This document shows positions 13,985 through 19,882 of a stretch of 19,882 bases of DNA, in pieces. The position numbers and the translations under genes are program-made. The notes under the pieces are model-generated. The model was not told where the DNA came from, made no database searches, and worked only from the letters and a program-made list of their open reading frames with translations. The stretch is from CAKQOE01 sp051892195 (lineage in GTDB: Bacteria; Bacillota; Clostridia; Peptostreptococcales; Anaerovoracaceae): NCBI GenBank assembly GCA_051892195.1, contig JBJFFZ010000030.1, positions 1-19,882 of the forward strand. The letters run 5' to 3'. The stretch's first letter is position 1. Each line of letters begins with the position of its first letter.

Positions 13985-14787
13985 TTTTTTATCTCCTCAT
14001 AGCGAATATATTCATAGCTGCTTTCTTTGCTGCGCCTGCACATGCATGCATGGATCTCCTCCTCCAGCTGCCGCTGTCTCTGTTTTTTCTTCAGGGACAT
14101 GTCAGGATAAAAGGGGCCGTCCAGCCAGACCGTAACTGCAGGCCTTCTCCGCCACCGGTGCTTCTGATAGGTTACTGTGGAGCAGTAGCAGGAGGCTCCT
14201 GTTTCCGCAGGATAGGAAAAGGCGCCCCGCTCAAAAGGACGGATTCCCGTATAATACGGCCAGACATGGGCCTCAGGATAAATGACGACACAGCCGCCTT
14301 CCGCTACGCGCTCACAAACCGCATCCCGAAACGCAGCCATCTGGTGAAGGGAGTCCGGAACAGGAATCGCTCCCAGCATGGGAAGCAGCCTGCCCAGGAC
14401 AGGAATCCCCAGATTTGCCGCGCTTACCACAGTGTAGATCCGATGGTGCGGCCTGCATTTCACCGGAATAAAAACATCCCCCTGAGGAAGTGTATGATTG
14501 CCGTAGAGGAAGCATCCCTTTTTTCCACAGTATTTCCCTGATGACGGAGGCTCCGCTCTCCCAGACTCTTCCCCGCCGGTCATGTCCCGGACCTTTACCC
14601 CAAGCCCCAGGGACAGATAAATCCGGGCGTACAGTTTCGCCGTCACGAATACTATTTTTTCCAGAAAACCATAAAATACACTTCTTTTTATCCACTCATA
14701 ATTTTCAGGCACCCTGTACCCCTGATTTCTGGTTTTGAGGCAATCCTGTGCGAAGCTCTCATAGTATTGAGTCTTTCTGTTTTTCAT
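13981..14787 (-). CDS. PlsC-like acyltransferase, variant H-x5-D motif
   Basis: The protein has 268 residues and is the first gene of the glycan operon. YGNHTLPQGD (95-104) resembles the acyltransferase N-H-x4-D site, but the spacing here is H-x5-D (His 98, Asp 104), one residue longer than usual. NLGIPVLGRLLPMLGAIPVP (125-144) corresponds to blocks II/III, and VVIYPEAHVWPYYTGIRPFERGAF (167-190) to the block III/IV region, so the family call is sound. The N-terminal segment near 36-62 is hydrophobic and may hold it to the membrane. It is a distant paralogue of the acyltransferase at 11324. The ATG at 14787 has AAAGGA upstream. Target lipid or glycan is unknown. Confidence 0.78.
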   Translation of the reverse strand: MKNRKTQYYESFAQDCLKTRNQGYRVPENYEWIKRSVFYGFLEKIVFVTAKLYARIYLSLGLGVKVRDMTGGEESGRAEPPSSGKYCGKKGCFLYGNHTLPQGDVFIPVKCRPHHRIYTVVSAANLGIPVLGRLLPMLGAIPVPDSLHQMAAFRDAVCERVAEGGCVVIYPEAHVWPYYTGIRPFERGAFSYPAETGASCYCSTVTYQKHRWRRRPAVTVWLDGPFYPDMSLKKKQRQRQLEEEIHACMCRRSKESSYEYIRYEEIKK

Positions 14788-15086
14788 CGTAAATCCTTTA
14801 CATCCGGCACTTTGTAATCCATATATTTCTTCTCATATTTATGTTATTACCGTTCCAGTGTATATGATCTGCAGAAATCAAGCATTTTAATAAGGTTTTA
14901 TATGCAGCCATTCGACAGAATCTGTCATGTATGAGTCATTTTTGCACATTTGTATCTAATATATTTTTTATTGGACAAAGATATGTTAATATGAGCGCCA
15001 AAACAATTCCGGAAATATCCGAAATGCAAAAGATTTTTTCAGATTAATTACAAAAAATATTGAAGAAAATACAAAAAATAAAGAAT
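14788..15086. other. A+T-rich intergenic region upstream of the glycan operon
   Basis: This stretch has no gene that I can support. It must hold the minus-strand promoter of the operon starting at 14787, but I could not pick a convincing -35/-10 pair among many A+T-rich hexamers. A perfect 13-base dyad, GACAGAATCTGTC, sits at 14914-14926 and could be an operator. The right end contains the T-runs of the transketolase operon terminators. Confidence 0.6.
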
Positions 15087-15110
15087 CCCGCCGGCAGAAG
15101 AGCCGACGGG
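15072..15110 (-). terminator. Second (distal) terminator of the mazF-tagA-transketolase operon
   Basis: On the minus strand CCCGTCGGC (15110-15102), a six-base loop and GCCGGCGGG (15095-15087) form a 9-bp stem with one G-T pair, followed by ATTCTTTATTTTTTG. It lies some 40 bases past the first terminator. Confidence 0.8.
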
Positions 15111-15132
15111 TTATACGCACGAATGGATATAC

Positions 15133-15157
15133 AAAAGAGCCGCCGGAGCCCCGGCGG
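15133..15157 (-). terminator. First terminator of the mazF-tagA-transketolase operon
   Basis: On the minus strand CCGCCGG, loop GGCT and CCGGCGG form a perfect 7-bp GC-rich stem followed by CTCTTTTGT. It begins 12 bases after the transketolase subunit stop codon. The short T-run may make it leaky, with the second hairpin as backup. Confidence 0.8.
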
Positions 15158-15169
15158 TTCTCAATGCTT

Positions 15170-16099
15170 TTATGAAAGTGATTTTACTGCCTTTACGATA
15201 TCTGCCGCAGTGATGTTGTATTCTTCCATCAGCAGCGGCGGCTTGCCGGACTGGCCGAAGCGGTCCTGAACGCCCACCATGGCCATCTTTGCCGGGCACT
15301 TTGTGCATACCACCTCTGCCACTGCAGAGCCCAGGCCGCCTAAAACAGAGTGCTCCTCTGCTGTCACGATACCCTTTGTCTCTGAAGCAGCCTTTATGAT
15401 GATTTCCTCATCCAGAGGCTTGATGGTGTGCATGTCGATGACCCGGAGGTCGATGCCTTCTGCTGCCAGGGTCTCTGCTGCCATAAGGGCTTCGTTTACC
15501 ATAAGGCCGCAGGCGATGACCGTGTAGTCCTTACCGTCTCTTACCACGTTGCCCTTGCCCAGCTTTATGTCGGCGGAGCCGTCGTAGAGCACAGGGATAT
15601 TGAGTCTGCCCAGTCTTACATAGGCAGGGCCGTCCATTTCTGCCACCTGTTCCAGAAGCTTTGCGGTGGAAGTTGCATCTGCAGGGTGAACCACAGTCAT
15701 GCCCGGGATCACTCTCATGAGAGCCAGGTCCTCGATGCACTGGTGGCTGGCCCCGTCCTCCCCTACAGTAATACCTGCATGAGTTGCGCAGACCTTTACA
15801 TTTGCGTGAGGATAGCCGATGGAGTTGCGGATAATCTCGTAGGCTCTGCCTGCGGCAAACATGGCAAAGGTGCTGGCAAATACGGTTTTGCCGGAGAGGG
15901 CCAGACCTGCGGCCATGCCCATGAGGTTGCCCTCTGCGATGCCTGCGTTGAAGAACCGGTCCGGAAATTCTTTTTTGAAGCCTGCAGTCATGGTGGACTT
16001 GGAAAGGTCTGCGTCCATGACAATGATATCCGGATTTTTTCTGCCCAGCTCTACCAGAGCATCTCCGTAGGCTGCGCGGGTTGAAATCTTATCTGCCAT
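15170..16099 (-). CDS. Transketolase, C-terminal subunit
   Basis: This is the pyrimidine-binding and C-terminal half of a split transketolase, 309 residues from the ATG at 16099. AGIAEGNLMGMAAGLA (52-67) holds the conserved catalytic Glu 56 that activates thiamine diphosphate. TVGEDGASHQCIEDLA (111-126) and the C-terminal transketolase_C domain (from about residue 185) follow. With the N-terminal subunit it moves two-carbon units in the non-oxidative pentose phosphate pathway. An ATG two codons earlier (16105) is possible, but the chosen ATG has AGGAGG eight to nine bases upstream and shares one base with the upstream stop (TAATG). It is the last gene before two terminators. Confidence 0.92.
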   Translation of the reverse strand: MADKISTRAAYGDALVELGRKNPDIIVMDADLSKSTMTAGFKKEFPDRFFNAGIAEGNLMGMAAGLALSGKTVFASTFAMFAAGRAYEIIRNSIGYPHANVKVCATHAGITVGEDGASHQCIEDLALMRVIPGMTVVHPADATSTAKLLEQVAEMDGPAYVRLGRLNIPVLYDGSADIKLGKGNVVRDGKDYTVIACGLMVNEALMAAETLAAEGIDLRVIDMHTIKPLDEEIIIKAASETKGIVTAEEHSVLGGLGSAVAEVVCTKCPAKMAMVGVQDRFGQSGKPPLLMEEYNITAADIVKAVKSLS

Positions 16100-16923
16100 T
16101 ACCATGTACCTCCTAATTCTTCCACTGCCTGCTTTGCCTGTGCGTCATCCGGAGCCTTGCCGTGCCAGCCGGCCTGATCCTCCATAAAGGAGACGCCCTT
16201 GCCCTTTACGGTCTTTGCGATGATTGCCTGCGGCTTTCCGCTGACCTTCTTTGCGGCATCCACTGCTGCTGCAATTTCTTCCATGCTGTGGCCGTCGATG
16301 ACCTGCACATCAAAACCGAAGCTGCGGAACTTTTCGTCCACAGGAGTTACCGTAATGACATCCTCGTTTTTGCCGTCGATCTGAAGTCCATTCCAGTCTA
16401 CAAATACAGTCAGGTTGTCCAGCTTATAGTGGGCTGCTGCCATGGCTGCCTCCCATACCAGACCTTCCTGCAGCTCGCCGTCTCCCAGGAGCGCATAGAC
16501 TCTTGCGGAAATCCCGTCGATTTTATTGGCCAAAGCCATGCCCACGGCTGCAGAAACTCCCTGTCCCAGAGAGCCGGTGGACATATCCACACCCGGAATC
16601 TTCTTTCTGTCCGGATGTCCCTGAAGGATGCATCCGATCTTTCTCAGGTTCAGAAGCTCTTCCTTCGGAAAATAACCCTTTTCTGCCAGAGCCGCATAAA
16701 GGGCCGGCGCTGCGTGACCCTTTGAGAGCACAAAGCGATCCCGGTCCTTTTTGCCCGGATCCGCCGGGTCGATGTTCATTTCCGCAAAATACAGATAGGT
16801 GATGATATCCGCAGCGGACAGGGAACCACCCGGGTGCCCGGAAGCTGCTGCATGGATCTCCCGGATGATGTCAATCCTGATATCCTTTGCCTTTTCTGCA
16901 AGCATTTCTGCATTGATAGACAT
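16099..16923 (-). CDS. Transketolase, N-terminal (thiamine diphosphate-binding) subunit
   Basis: This is the 274-residue N-terminal half of a split transketolase, as in many Clostridia and archaea. It shows SGHPGG (28-33), SKGH (67-70), GHP (102-104), STGSLGQG (115-122), and the thiamine diphosphate/Mg motif GDGELQEG (147-154) ending at Asn 178. The ATG shares its first base with the stop of the TagA-like gene (TAATG), so translation is coupled on both sides. The gene order (glycosyltransferase, then transketolase N and C) is unusual for a purely housekeeping pair. It might serve supply of sugar precursors, but the enzyme itself is most likely the general pentose phosphate transketolase. Confidence 0.93.
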   Translation of the reverse strand: MSINAEMLAEKAKDIRIDIIREIHAAASGHPGGSLSAADIITYLYFAEMNIDPADPGKKDRDRFVLSKGHAAPALYAALAEKGYFPKEELLNLRKIGCILQGHPDRKKIPGVDMSTGSLGQGVSAAVGMALANKIDGISARVYALLGDGELQEGLVWEAAMAAAHYKLDNLTVFVDWNGLQIDGKNEDVITVTPVDEKFRSFGFDVQVIDGHSMEEIAAAVDAAKKVSGKPQAIIAKTVKGKGVSFMEDQAGWHGKAPDDAQAKQAVEELGGTW

Positions 16924-17672
16924 TACTGTTTTTCCTCCTTCGATTTACCTGCAAATATTACTCTTATCATAAATACCGGCAGAGCCAGCTGCCGCTTAAA
17001 GCGCTTCGGCTCCTGCACCAGTCGGTAAAACCACTCAAGTCCGTGATCGATAAAGAACTGCGGCGCCCGCTTCAGGGTGCCTGCCCACACATCCAGGCTG
17101 CCGCCTACCCCGATGGCGCCTCCGACCTTCAGCTCCCCTCTGTGATCATGAATGAATTTCTCCTGCTTCGGGGCCCCCAGGGCCACACACAGGAAGTCAG
17201 CAGAGCTGTCGTTGATCTCCTTTACGATGGCGGGTTCTTCCTCCGGCTGAAAATACCCGTGATGAGTTCCTGCGATTTTCAGGGCAGGATATTTTTCCCG
17301 GATCTTTTCTGCCGCCGCCTGGGCTACGCCAGGCTTGCTTCCGAAGAAAAAGATGGATTTTCCTGTTTTTTCCAGATGCGCAATGATGGATTCCAGAAAA
17401 TCGATGCCGGTGACCCGCTCCTGCAGGGGACAGCCCATGATTCTGGATGCATACACCAGTCCGATTCCGTCGGGAATGATCAGATCCGCAGCGCTGATCA
17501 GCTCCTTCAGCTCCTCATCCCGGGAAGCCCGCTGGATGATTTCGGAATTGGGGGTCACCACCATGGTAAGGCCCGGCTGTTCAAAGGATTCCACAAAACT
17601 GTCCATGGCCTGCTGCCGGCTGACCATATCCACCGGAACCCCAAGGATCTTTACTCTGTTTTTTTCTGCCAT
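16923..17672 (-). CDS. WecG/TagA/CpsF family glycosyltransferase (GT26)
   Basis: The protein has 249 residues, the usual GT26 length. VVTPNSEIIQRA (38-49), ADLIIPDGIGLVYASRI (62-78) and ERVTGIDF (85-92) are the catalytic-region motifs of TagA/WecG. FFFGSKPGVAQAAAEKI and LCVALGAPKQEKFI are the conserved central segments. The basic C-terminus (PKRFKRQLALPVFMIRVIF) is the membrane-binding appendage. TagA adds N-acetylmannosamine to undecaprenyl-PP-GlcNAc to start wall teichoic acid; WecG and CpsF do related steps in capsule or ECA synthesis. Which sugar is used here is not known. The ATG at 17672 has GGAGG seven bases upstream and lies 64 bases after mazF. Confidence 0.9.
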   Translation of the reverse strand: MAEKNRVKILGVPVDMVSRQQAMDSFVESFEQPGLTMVVTPNSEIIQRASRDEELKELISAADLIIPDGIGLVYASRIMGCPLQERVTGIDFLESIIAHLEKTGKSIFFFGSKPGVAQAAAEKIREKYPALKIAGTHHGYFQPEEEPAIVKEINDSSADFLCVALGAPKQEKFIHDHRGELKVGGAIGVGGSLDVWAGTLKRAPQFFIDHGLEWFYRLVQEPKRFKRQLALPVFMIRVIFAGKSKEEKQ

Positions 17673-17736
17673 ATACTGTCCTCCGGAATGGCGCAGACGA
17701 TGAGTGCCGGATCCGGCAGGACGCTGTACGGATGCA

Positions 17737-18105
17737 TCAGTGCAGGGTCTGATCCGGATTTTCTCCGATTCCCAGACTGATGCTCAGTGCCTCATCGACG
17801 ACGCTGATCACATTTGTTCCTACATTCCCGATATGTTCTCTGAGCCGCTTCTTGTCAATGGTCCGGAGCTGTTCCAGCAGAACCACGGAGTTTCGGTTCA
17901 GTCCGCTGCCCTGGGCCTCAATGGGCACGTGGGTGGGGAGCTTCGTTTTTCCTGTCCGGGATGTAACGGCCGCCACGATGACGGTTGGGGAAAAACGGTT
18001 TCCAACATTGTTCTGAATCACCAGCACCGGGCGCACGCCCCCCTGTTCGGAGCCTACCACCGGGCTGAGATCCGCAAAATATATATCGCCTTTTCTGATC
18101 TGCAT
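17737..18105 (-). CDS. MazF/PemK-type endoribonuclease toxin (NdoA-like)
   Basis: The protein has 122 residues and is colinear with Bacillus subtilis NdoA/EndoA. Residues 5-30 contain KGDIYFADLSPVVGSEQGG and the GGVRP segment, with Arg 25 in the catalytic position; Thr 48 in AAVTSR matches the second catalytic residue. TKLPTHVPI and LLEQLRTIDKKRL are also typical. Such toxins cut mRNA at short specific sequences when free of antitoxin. The ATG at 18105 gives the same N-terminal length as NdoA; a TTG at 18111 lies closer to the AGGAGG site (18116-18121). No antitoxin gene is adjacent: upstream, after 85 bases, is mgtE. It appears to start the operon with tagA and the transketolase genes. Confidence 0.92.
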   Translation of the reverse strand: MQIRKGDIYFADLSPVVGSEQGGVRPVLVIQNNVGNRFSPTVIVAAVTSRTGKTKLPTHVPIEAQGSGLNRNSVVLLEQLRTIDKKRLREHIGNVGTNVISVVDEALSISLGIGENPDQTLH

Positions 18106-18196
18106 TTTCAATACACCTCCTCAACAGAGAGTATTTGCCGACTGCAGATGATTTAAACATCTTTCAGAAAAAACATTTTTACAATCGCCTTTTATA

Positions 18197-19591
18197 TTAC
18201 AGCTTCAGAAAGATGGTTGCAAACTCAAAATAGATGGCCAGGGAAATCATATCCGTAAGGGAGGATACCAGAGGTCCTGCCATCAGCGCCGGATCGATGC
18301 CGATGCGCTTTGCAATCATCGGGAGCATGCCTCCCACCATCTTTGCCACGATGACCACAAGCCACATGGCGCAGCTTACCGTAAGGGCCACAAGAACCCC
18401 GCGATGGTCCAGAAATACGATCCGCGCCACGTTGAGAAGGCTCAGGGCCAGTCCCACAAGAAAGCTGGTCCGCAGTTCTGTCCATACCACCCGCAGGAAA
18501 TCCTTCAGCTCAATATCCTCCGTGGCCAGGCCACGGATCACCAGCGTTGCAGACTGGGAGCCGGAGTTGCCTCCTGTTCCCATAATCATGGGCATATAGA
18601 TGACCAGTGCCGGAATGGCGGAAACAAGGTTTTCCACATTTGCAATAATCGCTCCCGTGAAAATATAGGAAATCATGAGGATAATCAGCCACGGAAGACG
18701 GTTTTTCACATGCTTCAGAACCCCCATATCCAGATAGGCCTCATCCGAGTCGCCGGTTACACCGGCCATTCTCTGAAAGTCCTCCGTAACCTCATCATCG
18801 ATAACGTCAAAGATATCATCGACTGTAATAATGCCCACCAGGCGGCCTTCCTTGTCCACCACCGGCAGGGCCAGGATGCCGTACCGCTTGAAGATGTTGG
18901 ATACTTCCTCCTGGTCCGTAAGAACATTGATGGACATGGGATCCTCGTGCATCAGGTCCGATACCAGCTCCTGTTCGTCCGCCATGACCAGAGCCCGCAG
19001 GGATACAACCCCCAGCAGCATCCGGTTGTGGTCCATCACGTAACAGGAATATACAGTTTCAGAGTCCAGCCCCGCCTCTTTGATGTGCTCCAGGCACTGA
19101 CCCGCCGTCATATCCGCCTTGAAATCGATATAATCGATGGTCATAAGACTGCCGGCGCTGTTCTCCGGGTAGTTCAGGAATGTGTTGATGAGCTTTCGCT
19201 CTTCCTTGGTGGTGTGAAGAAGAATCTTGTCCACCAGATTTGCGGGAAGCTCCTCCAGAAGGTCGATCATATCGTCGAAAGCAAGCTCCTCGATGATATG
19301 GTCGATTTCCCGCTGGGTAATTCCGTTGATAACCTCCACCTGATCCTCCTCCGGAAGATAGGCGAAAACCTCAACAGAAACATCCTTCGGCAGCATGCGG
19401 AATGCCAGAATCATCTTTTCCAGACCAAGCCGGTCATTGACATTTTCCAGCATTTCCGCAATGTCTACCGCATTGTTTTCAAGAAGGATACTTCGCAATC
19501 GGCTGTATTTCTTTTCTTCGATCAGTGTGATGATCTCTTCGATCTCTGCATCAAAATCTCTGGTGTCCAGAGTTTCCAGTTCTTCTGACAT
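18197..19591 (-). CDS. mgtE: Magnesium transporter MgtE
   Basis: This is a Mg2+ channel/transporter of the cytoplasmic membrane with 464 residues, the standard MgtE length. The N-terminal superhelical MgtE_N domain fills about residues 15-130. A pair of CBS domains (about 135-260) includes the ILALPVVDKEGRLVGIITVDDI segment; in MgtE these bind Mg2+ and close the pore. Five membrane segments follow, with the signature GGNSGSQSATLVIRGLA and the C-terminal IDPALMAGPLVSSLTD, whose Asp lines the pore. The chosen ATG at 19591 has AAAAGGAGG about eight bases upstream; a longer frame reaches 19636 without such a site. It may be its own unit or the first gene ahead of mazF (85-base gap, no clear terminator). 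Confidence 0.95.
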   Translation of the reverse strand: MSEELETLDTRDFDAEIEEIITLIEEKKYSRLRSILLENNAVDIAEMLENVNDRLGLEKMILAFRMLPKDVSVEVFAYLPEEDQVEVINGITQREIDHIIEELAFDDMIDLLEELPANLVDKILLHTTKEERKLINTFLNYPENSAGSLMTIDYIDFKADMTAGQCLEHIKEAGLDSETVYSCYVMDHNRMLLGVVSLRALVMADEQELVSDLMHEDPMSINVLTDQEEVSNIFKRYGILALPVVDKEGRLVGIITVDDIFDVIDDEVTEDFQRMAGVTGDSDEAYLDMGVLKHVKNRLPWLIILMISYIFTGAIIANVENLVSAIPALVIYMPMIMGTGGNSGSQSATLVIRGLATEDIELKDFLRVVWTELRTSFLVGLALSLLNVARIVFLDHRGVLVALTVSCAMWLVVIVAKMVGGMLPMIAKRIGIDPALMAGPLVSSLTDMISLAIYFEFATIFLKL

Positions 19592-19690
19592 GCCTGTATC
19601 CTCCTTTTCTTTTATTGCCTTCCTTCCGGAAAGCATCTACTGTCTGTCGTTCGTACGTCTGTTATTATCTTTAGCCGCTTCCTGCGCCCC

Positions 19691-19882
19691 TTAACTGATG
19701 GTATAGGAGCCCTTTACCAGGAACCACGCATTGTGGGTCACCTTATAGCCTCTGCCGTCCCCTCTCGGAATAATGGTGAGATGGTTCAGGGTCAGCTCCT
19801 TTCCCTCGGTCAGAGCCTGACCGGTGGTGGCATCGGTAATGGTATCGTTGCCGTTGAGCACAACCTTTGCATTGCCGGCCCG
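19691..19882 (-). CDS. C-terminal end of an unrecognised protein (runs off the window)
   Basis: The last 63 residues and a TAA stop of a minus-strand gene are visible. The gene begins beyond the right edge. The fragment is rich in beta-prone residues and ends KVTHNAWFLVKGSYTIS. It looks like a beta-sandwich or extracellular tail, but I recognise no family. Base composition and codon use match mgtE, whose start lies about 100 bases downstream, so the two could be co-transcribed. Confidence 0.65.
   Translation of the reverse strand, partial: RAGNAKVVLNGNDTITDATTGQALTEGKELTLNHLTIIPRGDGRGYKVTHNAWFLVKGSYTIS

Noticed and set aside
18404..19588. A long plus-strand open frame (394 codons) opposite mgtE.
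   Set aside because: It mirrors the MgtE coding sequence, is rich in His, Gln and Asn, and has no family motif. MgtE on the other strand is certain.
1..19882. CRISPR arrays, tRNA or rRNA genes, or insertion sequences.
   Set aside because: No regularly spaced repeats, no tRNA cloverleaf or rRNA sequence, and no transposase frame was seen on either strand.

Overview
The window looks like chromosomal DNA from a moderately GC-rich member of the Clostridia (Bacillota), most likely Lachnospiraceae. This rests on strong AGGAGG ribosome-binding sites, a two-subunit transketolase, an NdoA-type MazF, a clostridial MgtE and BlaI/BlaR1-type regulators. Almost every gene is on the minus strand; only two are on the plus strand.

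Layout, left to right. Positions 1-540 are A+T-richer and hold remnants or small genes (a ribbon-helix-helix protein and a 45-residue protein). Next is rlmD (23S rRNA methyltransferase). From 2350 to 8362 lies a self-contained module. A plus-strand pair (MBOAT O-acyltransferase and SGNH/DltD-like partner) converges on a minus-strand operon (BlaI-type repressor, M56 BlaR1-like membrane protease, O-antigen ligase/polymerase-like protein). Both units start from TTGACA-N17-TAGTAT promoters with TACTA(T/C)-N4-(G/A)TAGTA dyads in the same register over the -10 element. I infer that one repressor controls both arms, and this is the most interesting part of the window. The two arms overlap at their 3' ends, and the plus-strand terminator lies inside the ligase-like gene.

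At 8432-8531 there is a 100-N gap flanked by identical 55-nt sequences. It is almost certainly an assembly artefact over contiguous DNA. To its right (8553-14787, minus) is a tightly packed surface-glycan or glycolipid operon: PlsC-like acyltransferase, two GT8 glycosyltransferases, a second PlsC-like acyltransferase, a sugar nucleotidyltransferase and glucose-6-phosphate isomerase, followed by a PrcB-domain protein and a terminator at the blaI promoter.

The right part (15087-18111, minus) has mazF, a TagA/WecG-type glycosyltransferase and the two transketolase subunits joined by 1-nt stop/start overlaps, ending in two tandem terminators. Upstream are mgtE and the C-terminal end of an unrecognised gene that runs off the window.

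The general theme is cell-envelope glycan synthesis and decoration, with central sugar metabolism (Pgi, transketolase) embedded in glycan operons. Function calls rest on motif recognition by eye; no database search was run.
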